From Abelmoschus esculentus (Eukaryota > Streptophyta > Magnoliopsida > Malvales > Malvaceae), in the NCBI GenBank assembly GCA_035048815.1, contig JAUCBN010000023.1, positions 7,501-71,500 on the forward strand: DNA of 64,000 nt, read 5' to 3'. The position numbers were made by a program, and so were the translations under genes. Within the stretch, counting starts at the first letter, position 1. Every line of letters starts with the position of its first letter. Below are positions 26,205 to 39,179 of this stretch, in pieces. The notes under the pieces were generated by a model. That model saw only the letters and a program-made list of their open reading frames with translations, was not told the DNA's origin and did not search any database.

Positions 26205-26690
26205 TACTTGAATCGGGGTTTTGAGCATAAAGATTCCACCCCTAATACGAACACACATCACCTTCTTTATACAACCCAATAATCTACTCTCGGATTTATT
26301 CACATTTCGAAAAATCCTACGATTCTGCTCCTCCCAAATGAAATAAGCGAAAGCACCCCAAGCAAGCTTAAGAATTTGCATAATCAATGACCTCCCTTTT
26401 AATTTGGAATATAGCACAACTCGGCCTCCCAATTCAAAGGACACCTCCGCAATCCACACAACCTCAACACCCTCGTCCAAATATCCTTAGAAAACCTAAA
26501 GTCATGAATAAATGGTCACGGGATTCCTGTGAATTCCCATAAAGAACAGAACCATCCCCACCACCAATCCCGTTCTCAAAAGCCTATCCTTTGTAGGTAG
26601 CTGATTCAAAATTGTCATCCAAAGCATGATATAGTGCTTAGGAACATGAAGAGAAAACCATACCAATCTATGCCATAAGCAGGAATGGAG
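26205..26690 (-). mobile_element. LINE (non-LTR retrotransposon) 3' ORF2 remnant
   Basis: The minus strand encodes pieces of the zf-RVT region and C-terminal tail found at the end of plant LINE reverse-transcriptase ORFs. In order these are HRLVWFSLHVPKH, ILNQLPTKDRLLRTGLV, a frame-broken HRNPVTI segment, then LAWGAFAYFIWEEQNRRIFR and [16 protein letters not shown]. Several frameshifts and a stop separate the pieces. The reverse transcriptase core is absent, so this is a dead 5'-truncated copy. It lies directly beside the psaB insert. Confidence 0.8.
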
Positions 26691-27524
26691 CCACTTTAAG
26701 CTTGGGTGGGATAATCCATACCATCGAATAATTTTTTTTCACTTTTGTTCTTTTATTTAAATTCTTTTAAAAAGTAAATTTTTTAGAAATTTACCCCCTA
26801 CTTCTAAATATTTATGTTTTATCCTCCTCAACCTCAAATATTTTTATAAGTTTTTAAACATTAATTTTTATTACTTATGATATATTAACAAGTCAGGAAT
26901 TTGTCGTCCCTGACCATTGGACCTTAGGCCAAACCTCCTGAGTATATCTCAGAGCAAGTATTCTTCTTCTTCTTGTTACTTTTTATTAAAATATTTTTAT
27001 AGGTTTTTAAACGTTAATTTTTTTTTAATTTTTTTTATTACTTATGATATATTAACAAGTAAATTAAAGTAGATAATAAAATAAATTTAAAAATTGTATA
27101 ATACTGAAAAAGAATTTATATAATAAGTCGAACCTATTAAAATATTTTATTAGATGGTAAGAACTTATAAATCAAATAATAAAATTTAAACTAAAACTCT
27201 TAATTTGTTAATTTTCAAGCAATATAAATCCTAACATATAATCTATAAACATCATAAATATTAATAAAAATTATTTATTAAAATATATTTAAATATATAC
27301 AATACTATTTAAATATTAAATAAAATTATTTAATTAATTTATATCACACATATTTAATCATCTAATTAAATTTAATAAAAATCTATATTAACAAAATTTA
27401 TTAATATAAATATAATATAATATAAAAATAAAAATCGATAAATACCTAAATTTCTAAAAAAATATTTTCTCACTTTTTAATAGGAAAAGCGCTAATATTA
27501 ATTTACCAAAAATATAAATTTAAT
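26691..27524. other. AT-rich intergenic DNA with a direct duplication
   Basis: Two imperfect direct copies of a segment ending 'ttacttatgatatattaa' lie at about 26841-26894 and 26994-27062. The roughly 100-bp spacer between them is less AT-rich ('cctgaccattggaccttagg'). The rest is very AT-rich with no gene. Confidence 0.55.
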
Positions 27525-28355
27525 GATGAGTCTACCACGTGCGTCGAACATTGTTGAACATCATTAATGATGAACACCGCTGAACACTATTAAATTAATT
27601 AATTAAAATTAAAATTTTCAAGGACTAAACATATAATTTTAAATTATTTGAAATAAAATTTTAAACAAATTATATATATTATATTTTAATTTTTTAAAAT
27701 ATTTTTTAAATATTTTTAATTTAAAAATACTATATCTAAAATCTAAAACCCTAAACTCAAGCTAAAAATTACTAAACATTAAATCCTAAAATTTAAAACA
27801 CTAAATTATAAACTCTAAACCCTAAAATAATAAAACCATAAACCATAAAATCTAAAAATATAATCATAACCTAAACCCTAAAATAGAAAATTTTGAAATT
27901 CTAAAAAGTATAAACCCTAAACTTAAAACCTAAAATTAGTTTAAGATTTAGATATAGGGATTTTGGTTATTTTAGGGTTTAGGATTTAGGATTATAGGGT
28001 TTAGATTTAGTGTTTATGGTTCAGTACTTTTAGGGATTTTGATTTTAGGGTTTTGAGATTTTATATTTTAGGGTTTAAAGTTTTATGTTTAGTGATTTAG
28101 GTTTTGAATTTTGATTTTAGGTTTTAGAGTTATTTTTTATTTTTAAAAATTAATTTAATTTAGTATTTTAGTTAATTATTTAAAAAATAAAATATATATA
28201 AAAAATAATTTAATAAATAATTTATTTTAAATAATTTATAATTACATGATAAGTCCTTAAATTTTTTAGTATTTATTAATTAGTTTAATAATATTCAGCA
28301 GTGTTTATCATTAACGGTGTTCAGCGGTGTTTGACGCCCGTCGTAAAATTTTTCT
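27525..28355. mobile_element. 831-bp fold-back element with telomere-like core (MITE family, copy 2)
   Basis: The outer arms (about 27525-27600 and 28280-28355) are inverted copies of each other. They carry the same GCGTCGAACA/GTTGAACA motifs as the element at 12394-12657. Further in, 'ggactaaacatataatt' is mirrored by 'aattacatgataagtcc'. The core is also inverted: about 27725-27930 has degenerate AAACCCTA repeats and about 27935-28135 has TTTAGGG repeats in the opposite sense. The whole could fold into one long hairpin. There is no coding capacity, and no clear target duplication was found. Confidence 0.72.
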
Positions 28356-28917
28356 TTTAAATAATATATTTTTTTTAACAAAAACGAGCAAGTGCAACTT
28401 ATAAAAAAAAACGAGCAAGTGGTTAAAAATAATATTGCTTTCACAATAGTTTTTTTTTTCTCCACTTTTGACGATTGAATCGAAATTAAACAAAAAGAAA
28501 CAACATTGTTGTCACAATAGTTTACTCAATTATGCGGATGCAGGTTTGGGTTCCTACGATAATTATAGTTCAACTACTGGTCGTTAAGGAATAACTGTCT
28601 GGCTTTGGCCCCCGTGATCACTGATCACAAGGAAACGAGGAAAAATAACAGGCTTACGTGGAAGCATATAGCGGTAAGAGAGCAGAAATAAAGTAAAATA
28701 AAATCTTAACAATCTAACCGTTCGCTCTCTCTCCCTCTGTTTCCATTCTTTCTTTCCCCCTGACACTGCGTTTCTGTTTGTCCACTACACACGCGCTGCT
28801 GATTCATTCAACCCAAAAAAACAAATAAAAGACATTCAGCATTCCGTTGAATTTGATCGATCCCGCCGTGCTTTCTCCTCACTGGAAAATTAACAGAATC
28901 CTAAACGTCGGGAGCCA
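28356..28917. promoter_or_regulatory. Promoter and 5' UTR region of the V-ATPase gene
   Basis: AT-rich to 28480, then more balanced sequence with a pyrimidine-rich patch (ctctctctccctctg, 28723-28737) typical of plant core promoters and leaders. No clear TATA box was identified. A near-cognate upstream frame at 28847 does not start with ATG and was not annotated. Confidence 0.4.
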
Positions 28918-31900
28918 ATGGGAGACTCTCGTGGTGGATGCTGTCCCCCCATGGATCTGTTCCGTTCGGAGCCAATGCAATTGGTTCAGCTCATCATTCC
29001 AATCGAGTCCGCTCGCCTCGCCGTATCTTATCTCGGAGACCTCGGCCTCCTCCAATTCAAAGACGTCCGTATACTCTGTTATTTTCTTTACTTTGTGTTA
29101 ATAATAATGCTGATATTCGACGCTCAATTTCTATCGAAAATTTGTAATCTCACTTCATTCTAGAATGTAAAAAACTTGAATTTCGGTGATTGAGTCTTGA
29201 TCGTTGTTTATAAAAATCCTAGACTGGAATTAAGTGCCCGGCATTGTTAGTAGTAGGTTCGGTATCTCGTTTCTGTTCATTTCTTCTTGATGATTGCCAG
29301 GGTTTTGGGTTTTATCTATTTGTGTATTTCTTTTTCTAGTTCTTTTTTATAAATTACGTGAGAAGCTATTTTGTTAAAAAATATCTTTGATTTGATGGAT
29401 CAATTAATGGGGATTTAAGTCTGATGCTTTTTTTTTTGGTGTGTGTAATGTCTTACAGTTGAATTCAGAGAAAAGTCCATTTCAACGAACTTATGCTGGC
29501 CAGGTATTTTCTTTTCTTTTTGTTTAATATTGGCACGTTTACGTTAACAAATATTGATGTTAAGATTCATTGCATAATTTACTTTTAGGTATTGTTTTTC
29601 AAAACTTGCTTTTATTCCTTTGTCTGTTAACATCTGTTTCTCATGAAGATTAAAAAATGTGGAGAGATGGCACGTTCTTTGCGCTTTTTCAAGGAGCAAA
29701 TGCTAAAAGCAGACTTATTACCTTCGAGGAAATCCTTGGCAGAAATTGACATTGATGTGGATGACTTAGAGGTACATCATCTGTTGCCAAGATATGGTTT
29801 ATATTATTCATGAACTCAACTTTTTTCTTTCTTTCTTTCTTTTTTGTCACTTGCTAGGTGAAACTAGGAGAACTTGAGGCAGAGCTGATTGAAATGAATG
29901 AAAATGGTGAAAAATTGCTACGTAGTTATAATGAGCTGGTCGAGTATAAGATTGTTTTAAAGAAGGTATGGCTTTTTTTTTTTGGTTCGATAATGAAGCT
30001 TGCCACGGCTGTCTTACTAGTTCCTATGCATATTTTTGCATCGTGAGAAACAGTAACATAAAGTATTTCTGGTGCAGTTGCTAATTCTTCCAGTGAAAGG
30101 TTACGCATTTTTTGAGGAACAAAATATTCAGAGTTGAAACACTGAGTTGTCAATTGAATAGGTGTAAATAAACATTGTTATTGCATGTTCGATCAAACAA
30201 AGACTTAAGTCAGTATTTATATCATAGTATGTTCTTTTTTCTAAAAGAATATTTATTTTAGTGGACTTCAATTCAAAAATAAAATCTCTTGTTTGTATAC
30301 CATTTAGCAAATCTGTTACTCTCTCTGCAGTCAGGTTGATATTGCTTTCATTTCCTTCCAGCTTTGAATGCTTTTAATAATAGCATAAAATGATAATTTA
30401 TTTTTCTGCATAGGCTGGTGACTTTTTTCCTTCAGCACAACAAAGTGCTACAGCTCAGCGGAGGGAAATGGAATCAAGTCAAATGTGTGAAGAATCCATA
30501 GAAACTCCTTTGTTACAGGAGCAAGTATAGCAGCACCTCTCTTTTAACATACTGCACTGATTAGTTATGATGCATGTTTTTACTAATAAAATCTCATCAC
30601 TGTTTATGTAGGAAACTTCTGCAGATTTGTCAAAGCAAGTGAAGTTGGGGTTTATTACAGGCCTTGTTCCTAGGGAAAAATCTATGGCATTTGAGAGGAT
30701 TTTATTTCGTGCAACTAGGGGAAATGTGTTCCTCGAGCAGGTTCCTATAGAGGCACCTGTCATTGATCCTGTTTCTGGCGAGAAGGTGATTGCTTTTTCC
30801 ACTTTTGTTCCTATTCTTTTGATATTCTGAGAAGGGAGACAGGAACTTAATTAATTACCGTACACATGGTATATCAATAGTGGTGTTTACCGCATAATAC
30901 TTGCATCACAAAATACAGATAACTTAATTAATTAGTTATACACGCATGTGCACATGAAAGAATGTTTCATGTGTTTCTGTTTGTTGTTAGCCGGTATTGT
31001 TTTGAAGCTTGGGCTTATTAAGAGTAGATCCTTGTCTAATCGTGTACCAAGTTTTGTTTGTCATTGATCAGTGAAAATCAATGTGCAGATGGAGAAAAAT
31101 GTATTTATTGTTTTCTACTCCGGAGAGAGAGCTAAGAACAAAATTCTAAAGATCTGTTATGCTTTTGGAGCTAACCGTTACCCTTTTTCTGAGGACCATG
31201 GTAAACAGGCTCTGATGATTTCTGAGGTATGGATCATTCTTTTTCTTCTTTAAAATGTCATTTCTGTATGCTTTTCGTAGACTAGTCCTTCATTGTTTCT
31301 TAACATAATATGTTTGTTTGTGTGACATTTCAGGCTTTTCAATTCTCTCTTAATTAGATTGTCTGAGTCTGCATGCATATCTTTGTTTTTTTCACAGAAC
31401 ACTCAATTTTACTTCTTGCTGAGGAACACCCCTGCCCTTGTTGCGATTATTTTAATGTCTCCCTTAACAAAACTGAATCTTTTTGTCTTCTCTTCATTCG
31501 CTATAAATTTCAGGTTTCAGGAAAATTTTCGGACCTAAAATCTACCATAGATGCTGGGTCGCTTCACCGGGACTATTTGTTGCGGACTATTGGTGACCAG
31601 TTTGAGCAGTGGAACCTTAAGGTCTGTTTGAAATTTAAATTATGTTGTTTATCATCTTTTGTATGTGATAGGCGCTTATGTGTTCCTCTTGCACATGAGA
31701 TGCTAATGCATTTTGCAGTCATAAACTCGTGTTCTATATCATTTGGAGCAAGTTCAGTGAGTAAACTATATTTATTTCACGCCTGTAGGTCAAGAAGGAG
31801 AAATCAATCCATCATACTTTGAACATGCTTAGTCTTGATGTAACAAAGAAATGTCTTGTGGCTGAGGCATGGAGCCCTGTTTTTGCCACAAAACAGGTAT

Positions 31901-34900
31901 TATTTTCTTCCCTTTGTGCTTTACATATCCCTGTGTCCTTGTTTGAAGTGTCATCATGATCTTTCTTGTATTGTGGTTTGTTTGTACAACCTTAAAGATA
32001 ACATTTTATTTAGTAGATTAATGATGTATGAGTTTGTGCATTTTTTATTCAGATTCAGGAGACATTGCAGCGGGCTTCAGTTGACTCCAACTCTCAAGTT
32101 GGAGCCATTTTACAGGTCTTGCATACAAGGGAGTTACCACCTACCTACTTTTGCACAAATAAATTTACAGCTGCTTTTCAAGAAATTGTTGATGCATACG
32201 GGTAAGTTCACAAAAACACTTCCAACTGATACTGCTCCATTTAAATAAGAAGAAAAAACAATATCTGGCAAAAGTGACAGACAATGAATTTTGAGTGTGA
32301 GTAAATCCTAATTGATATATCTAATTTGTAACATACACATATGTTTCAGGCATTTTCTGCATATTGAATGACTTATCTGCTTCTATAATCACATTTTGTC
32401 TAAATTAAATAAAAGCAGTGTCCCCATTTGGACTTGGTAATTAGGTGTACAAATTATATCTGTTTAGTTCCACTGTACTTTAATGACAAAATTCAAGGGA
32501 CAAAGTCTCTAATACAACCTACATGAGAAAGATAATTGTAATGGCTAGATGGATAAATAGCTGTCTTGGAAGCTGCATAGGGTTAGAAAATGAAGAATCC
32601 TGGTGCAACATTCCTATTCGTTCTTAAAGATCTGAAAAGTTATTTTGGGTTACTTATTGAATTCAAAGAAGAGATTGTTCAGTATTCATTTTTGGAGTTA
32701 TGTTGATGTATTCATTTTCGTATTTCCTATTGCATTTGTATTTGGTAAATTTGCCATTTTACCTTATTATTAGCTTGTTGGTGGAGTCCGTCTTTTCTCT
32801 GCACATTCTATATCACTATTCACGCATTAATTTTCCTGTGACAAGCAGAAATATAATGCTCTTTGTCACATTTAATTGCAGAGTGGCGAAGTATCAGGAA
32901 GCAAATCCGGGAGTTTACACTATTGTTACATTCCCTTTCCTTTTTGCTGTCATGTTTGGTGATTGGGGGCATGGAATATGCTTGTTACTTGCAACATTAA
33001 TTTTGATTGTCCGGGAAAAGAAACTGTCTAGTCAGGTAAGCTTGTGATGATATTATCAACGTTCAGTTTCTAGAACTTTACCACTTGTACGCTGGCAATT
33101 AGTATGGAAAACTCTTTGAGGACATCTCTATTCCTCCATTGTTTTTTTTCCTTTTGTTTATTTGCTACATCTTTTTCAGTCTCATTGATAATTAAACTGC
33201 TGGAGGAATAAAATTCTCTCATGTGTTAATTTTGCTAACATTGTAAATAGATGTGTGACATTGATTATATTACAAAGAGATTTTTGGTTTATTTTTGAGA
33301 GAAGCAAAGTTAATGATGGAAATATGACCTTGCCCAATGCTCAGTTGGTTTTGGTACGATAGGTTTCCTTACAAAGTAGAGATACCTTTTAGTTCTCTAT
33401 GTTTGTAGTCTTTATATGCATTCCTTCTTGGTTTCTTGTCTCTGCGGATGGAAACTCAGTAAATTATATTTCTTGGAAACTGCAGAAGCTTGGAGATATA
33501 ACAGAAATGACATTTGGTGGTCGTTACGTTATTATGATGATGTCACTCTTCTCAATTTATACCGGGTTTATCTATAATGAGTGCTTCTCTGTAGCTCTTG
33601 ATTTATTTGGTCCTTCAGCTTATGCTTGTCGTGATCTCTCTTGCAGGTATTTCAGTTGCAATGTTACCAATGTTGCATACTCTTCCTACTTTAGTAGAAT
33701 CCCTTCCTCACAGCTTTTTGGCTGCCGTTTTGCAGGGATGCATATTCTATTGGTTTGATTAAGGTGCGTGACACTTACCCATTTGGGGTGGATCCTGCAT
33801 GGCATGGTACCCGTAGTGAGCTGCCATTTCTAAACTCTCTGAAGATGAAAATGTCAATCCTTCTTGGAGTGGCTCAGATGAACCTCGGAATTATTTTGAG
33901 TTATTGCAATGCAACATTCTTTGGTAATAGTGTGAATATCTGGTAAGTATGATATGCCAATCAAGATCTTTGCTTTGCTTAGATATTCCAGGTCTTTAGC
34001 GGACTGGTGGCTGAGGTCTCTGCTCATGCATTCCTCAGGTTTCAATTCATTCCCCAAATGATATTTTTGAACAGCCTATTTGGCTATCTATCAGCCCTTA
34101 TCATTTTAAAATGGTACACTGGTTCACAAGCCGATTTATACCACATAATGATATACATGTTCCTGAGCCCTACTGATGAATTGGGGGATAATCAGCTTTT
34201 TCCTGGCCAAAAAACAGCTCAGGTTATTTCTCTTGCTTTTTATGATCATTTTTAATTTATTACCATTCATTGGAGGAACGTTCATCCCACCTGATATTCT
34301 TGTGCATTTCTTTCCAGCTTGTGCTATTATTACTAGCCCTGGTTTCCGTACCATGGATGCTATTACCAAAGCCATTTCTTCTTAAGAGACAACATGAAAA
34401 CGTATGTTATGCTCTTTCTCAATTTCTTACCAAAACTCCTCTTTCAATCACTTATTATCTGTGCCTTTTCTGCAGAGGCGTCACAGACAATCATATGCAC
34501 CAGTTCAAGCAACGGATGTCGCTCTCAATTCAGAAGCAAATCATGATTGTCATGGTCACGGACACGGTCATGAGGAATTTGAGTTTAGTGAAGTCTTTGT
34601 GCATCAACTCATACATACCATAGAGTTTGTGCTTGGTGCAGTTTCAAACACAGCTTCATACCTCCGACTATGGGCCCTCAGGTATATTGTTTGTAATTTA
34701 AATCTATGCTAACTTCGGCTGAAATAACACCAATTTCAAACTTTGCTTTGTTGTTGAAACTCATTTGTGCATGGACATCCCATCTGATTGTATAAACTCA
34801 TTGAAAAGAACCGGTGCGGATAAGCTTTCTTTTCTGCATATACCTGATCTTCATAGAGAAATTGCTTTGTGCCTTCCAACATACGTTCCCCGAGAATAGG

Positions 34901-35426
34901 GTGTGTTTCATTATGCTTGTTCTTCTCTTTTTGCAGTCTTGCTCACTCACAGTTGTCGATTGTGTTCTACGAGAAGGTTCTTCTCCTTGCTTGGGGGTAA
35001 GCCTTTCGATTTATCTTATGACTACATGCCTCCACGAATCTTGGTTGACTGATATTGCTCCTATAACTTAGGATAAGACTTTGAGTATAAACCTGGGTAT
35101 ATTCATAAACATTTATCATCTGGTGGCTTAATGATCTTTTCATCGTTATTCCTTTCTTAAGTCTAGACTCTGCGTGCATTTGGTATGCATACGATGATGG
35201 TGATTGCTTTCCTTGCTACAGGTACGACAATATAGTCATCCTCATTGTTGGCATCATTATCTTTATCTTTGCAACCGTTGGTGTATTGCTAATTATGGAA
35301 ACCTTAAGTGCTTTCCTACATGCTCTGAGACTTCATTGGGTCGAATTCCAGAACAAATTCTACGAGGGAGACGGTTACAAGTTCTATCCATTTTCCTTGG
35401 CGATGATTGAGGATGAAGACGATTGA
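28918..35426 (+). CDS. V-type H+-ATPase subunit a (VHA-a2/a3-like)
   Basis: 18 exons: 28918-29064, 29459-29503, 29649-29771, 29858-29965, 30414-30524, 30612-30785, 31089-31226, 31514-31621, 31789-31896, 32053-32201, 32882-33035, 33486-33646, 33736-33942, 34039-34222, 34318-34401, 34476-34681, 34937-34996 and 35222-35426. They total 823 aa, the normal family length. The N-terminal cytosolic half (1-400) has [43 protein letters not shown] and a coiled coil. The C-terminal half spans the membrane, with [55 protein letters not shown] and [14 protein letters not shown], which contains the arginine (LRLWA) essential for proton transfer in this family. The [11 protein letters not shown] start matches tonoplast isoforms a2/a3 rather than the trans-Golgi a1. 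A His-rich loop ([12 protein letters not shown]) precedes the last helices. Poly(A) signals AATAAA lie at about 35575 and 35612. Confidence 0.97.
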
Positions 35427-37698
35427 AGCGTCAATGAATCGAATAAAACATCATGAATTTTGATAGGTTGAAGTTTTGTTGATTCCAACATTGATTAGGA
35501 AATCACCCTCTGTAAGGGGAGTTGAGGAAAGCTTTCAACAGCCTCAACACTCTTGTTATTTGTTAGCATTTATTTAATAAAAGTTTTCCTTTAATTTATT
35601 CTATTGTTCAATAAAACAAGTCAGTTGTTTAGTTGCTGCTGTTGTCTTTGTAAGGCAAATCTGTACTCAGTTTTTTTAATGCAAAGTATGTTATCCGACT
35701 TTGATACTTCGTAGAAACAAAATCGTGTCATAGATAAACAAACTTTTTTCTATATAAATAAAAAGCAATATATTATATCTAGACTTTTTCTTATATATAA
35801 ATATAAGTTTATATGTACATGTATATTTTTTGAAAGACACTGCATTGATGAATCAAACTAGTGGCCAAGCACCTCTTATGAAATATGTATGTTACACACA
35901 AAAGTAGATGAGAAAGCTCATGGTTAATTAAACGTGTTTAATTTTATTAGATTAAAGAAGAATTTAAATCATTTAATCTAATTTGTATTGATAGAGTATA
36001 AAGGTAAAACGTTAAAAACTGATTTCCTTCAATAATCATTACATTATATCTATACTATAAATAATATTAAAATATAATTTTTATTTAGATATCTAAATTT
36101 AAATAAAACAAGTATTTAAAGTAAATTATTTGATCAAAGTATGTATTTAAAGTACTTTTAATTAAAATAAATATCTAAAGTATATTGTTTTCATCTAGGT
36201 TCTAAAAGATAATATATGGCATTATTAAAATATATTAGGTATATCTCTACATAATCGGAAAAAAATATATTAGGCATATATTTTTAAAAAATATATTTTA
36301 ACTACATATTTTGATAAAAAATATTTACTTAGATCAAAAATAAAATTTAAATATTTATTTTAACTAAAATTATATTTTAGATACCTAAATAGAAATATTA
36401 GTATTGTTTTATTTGTTATATAAGCCTTTAATTTAAAAAAATAGATACAAATAATAAAAATATTTTTATTTAAAAAATAAAGTACATAAATCATCTTTCA
36501 CTAAGATATATTTTTTTGTTGAGTTCTTTACTATCAAGAGTAATAAATCAGTCCAATTCTATTAGAAAATAAACGATGATACATCTTTTAAAAAAATTTA
36601 TATAATAACAGATTTAACCCTTACCTTTATATTTTTTTTAATTTGATCCTAAACTTCATTTTTTTTCTTTTTTTAAAAAAATTCATTGATGTAACAATAG
36701 CCGTTTACAAAACTATTTATATAACACTTTGCAAAAACATAATATTAAGCCTAATATTTGTAAATTTAACTAGCGTTTTCACACTTAACATTAGCACAAA
36801 ATTAGAAGTAGATTAGTTCTTTAACAAATGATTAAAGTTTATTAAAGTTCACGGGTTCGAGTATCAATGTCGTTAGTAGAATGATTGAGCGATTAATGTC
36901 AAGTGGTGGAAATTATATTCTAGAACAGATATTAATATAATCATTATTAACTAATTAAAAAAGCAATAATATAAGATTATTTTTTTAAAAGAGAAAAATT
37001 AAAATTTATGATCGAAGGGATTAAATATTATAATATTTAAATATCAAGAATTAAAATTTTAAATTTAAATTAAACAAAATATAAATATCGGATTAAATTT
37101 ATTATTATATATATTTTATTAATAATTTTGGATTAATTTTTTAATCGTGATTAATTAAAAGATTTGTTTATAATTTTTTATAGTTAAAAGCCTCGATAAA
37201 GATTTGGTCTTAAAAAAAGGCTCAATCGATCGGCGGTTCTTTAATTTTGGAGATCTATAAAGGGGAAACTAGTGAAAACAAACGTGCTTCGTTCATCCCT
37301 GCTTCATTTTGCTTTTGCTTTGAGATCCAATTCTAAAGCCTTCATTTTTCAATTTTCCACATCCCAATCCCCAAAAGGCCGAAAGGTCTTCGCCATTGGC
37401 CTACTCAGTGATGAGTATCCAAAAATATTATTTTTATTATTTTTTTATTCGTACTATTGTTAGAATTAAGCATATTATTAATTATATTATTAATCATTTA
37501 TATATATTTATATAATTTTTTTGATTGTCATATTAATTTCGTGGTTTGATTAATATTCGTGAAAAAGGATACTAGTTTAATATATTTTTATTTTTTTAGG
37601 ATTTATTCTTTGCTGAGGGGTTACCGAATTAAAAAGAAATCAATGAAGAAAAAATCAATGAGAAGAAACATGAAAAGAATTGGAGAATAAAACAAAGA
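35427..37698. other. AT-rich intergenic DNA
   Basis: 35427-35620 is the V-ATPase 3' UTR. The remainder is very AT-rich and holds no gene. At about 36851 a B-box-like GGGTTCGAGTATC suggests a very decayed tRNA-derived SINE, too weak to call. A short open frame at 37272-37463 (MKTNVLRSSLLHFAF) has no recognisable content. Confidence 0.5.
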
Positions 37699-37854
37699 AG
37701 AAAAGTGGGGCAGTTCTAATAAAAGCCCCTTAAGGGGAGCCTAAAAAAAGCCATGTGATAATGGCAATGGGGAACCGGTTGTTAGTCGGTTCCAATGTAA
37801 ACCCTTTATTTTTTTTTGTTTTTTTTAATAAATAATGGTTATCCAATTTTTTTA

Positions 37855-38970
37855 TATATATTTGAATAAAAAATATACAAATAAAAATATTTATATAATA
37901 AATATTTGAATAAAAATATTCGTATAATAAATATTCGAATAAAAATGTTCGTATAATAAATATTCGAATAAAAATATTTGTATAATAAATATTCGAATAA
38001 AAATATTCATACCATAAATATTTGAATAAATATATATACGAATAAAAATATTCGAATAAAAAATATATGAATAAAAATATTCGTATAATAAATATTCAAA
38101 TAAAAGTATTTCTATAATAAATATTAGAATAAAAATATTCGTATAATAAATATTCGAATAAAAAATATTTGAATAAAAATATTCGAATAAAAAATATTCG
38201 TATAATAAATATTTGAATAAAAATATTCATATAATAAATATTGGAATAAAAATATTCAAATAAAAAATATACAAATAAAAATAATTGTATAGTAAATATT
38301 CGAATAAAAATATTTGAATAAAAATATTTGAATAAAAAATATTTAAATAAAAATATCCGTATAATAAATATTCGAATAAAAATATTCATATAATAAATAT
38401 TGGAATAAAAATATTTGAATAAAAAATATGCAAATAAAAATATTCGTATAATAAATATTCGAGTAAAAATTTTTGAATAAAAATATTCGAATAAAAAATA
38501 TTAGAATAAAAATATCCGTATAATAAATATTCGAATAAAAATATTCATATAATAAATATTGGAATAAAAATATTCGAATAAAAAAATACAAATAAAAATA
38601 TTCGTATAATAAATATTCGAATAAAAATTTTTGAATAGAAATATTCGAATAAAATATATTTGAATAAAAATATTCATATAATAAATATTCAAATAAAAAT
38701 ATTCACATAATAAATATTTGAATAAAAATATTCGAATAAAAAGTATACAAATAAAAATACTTGAATAAAAATATTTAAATAAAAAATATACGAATAAAAA
38801 TATTTATATAATAACTATTCAAATAAAAATATTCGAATAAAAATACTCGAATAAAAATATTCAAATAAAAATATTTGAATAAAAATATTCGTATAATAAT
38901 AAAAAATATTCGAATAAAAATATTCATATAATAATAAAAAATATTCGAATAAAAAATATACGAATAAATA
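37855..38970. repeat. AT-rich minisatellite array
   Basis: About 1.1 kb of variants of ATTCGAATAAAAATATT and CGTATAATAAATATT in changing order. The palindromes ATTCGAAT and AATATT recur throughout, so the array is rich in short inverted repeats and cruciform-capable. The minus strand reads as long Ile/Phe/Tyr/Asn-rich frames that are artefacts of the repeat. It lies inside the Mutator-like element. Confidence 0.9.
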
Positions 38971-38974
38971 TTGT

Positions 38975-39130
38975 ACACAATTCCTTACAAAGTATACACA
39001 ATGGCTTACAAAAACCGTAAGGAAAAAGGTATGTACACAATTCCTTACAACTTCTCACCATGAGCTAAAGGAGCCATCCAAAGGTAAGGTTTTATGTACA
39101 TACACAATTTACTACAATTTTCGTAAGTCG
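38975..39130. repeat. Inverted partial copy of the 187-bp unit
   Basis: Contains 'ccatgagctaaaggagcc' followed by AAAGGTAAGG, which is the reverse complement of the unit core (GGAAGCCTCCTTTAGCTCATGG region). It also has 'cttacaaaaaccgtaagg' and 'ggtatgtacacaattcc'. It faces the direct array to its right, giving the second half of the element a head-to-head structure. Confidence 0.75.
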
Positions 39131-39179
39131 TAGTGTATAATTTGTAAGGAACTGTTTACAAACATAAATCCTTACCATT

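Noticed and set aside
28847..29101. 84-aa frame overlapping the V-ATPase start
   Set aside because: It does not begin with ATG and is out of frame with the conserved V-ATPase exon 1.
36790..36910. Possible SINE or tRNA-like sequence near GGGTTCGAGTATC
   Set aside because: B-box resemblance only; no acceptable A-box at the right distance and no fold.
38096..38978. Overlapping minus-strand frames rich in Ile/Phe/Tyr/Asn
   Set aside because: Translation of the AT-rich tandem array; repeats without stop codons, not genes.
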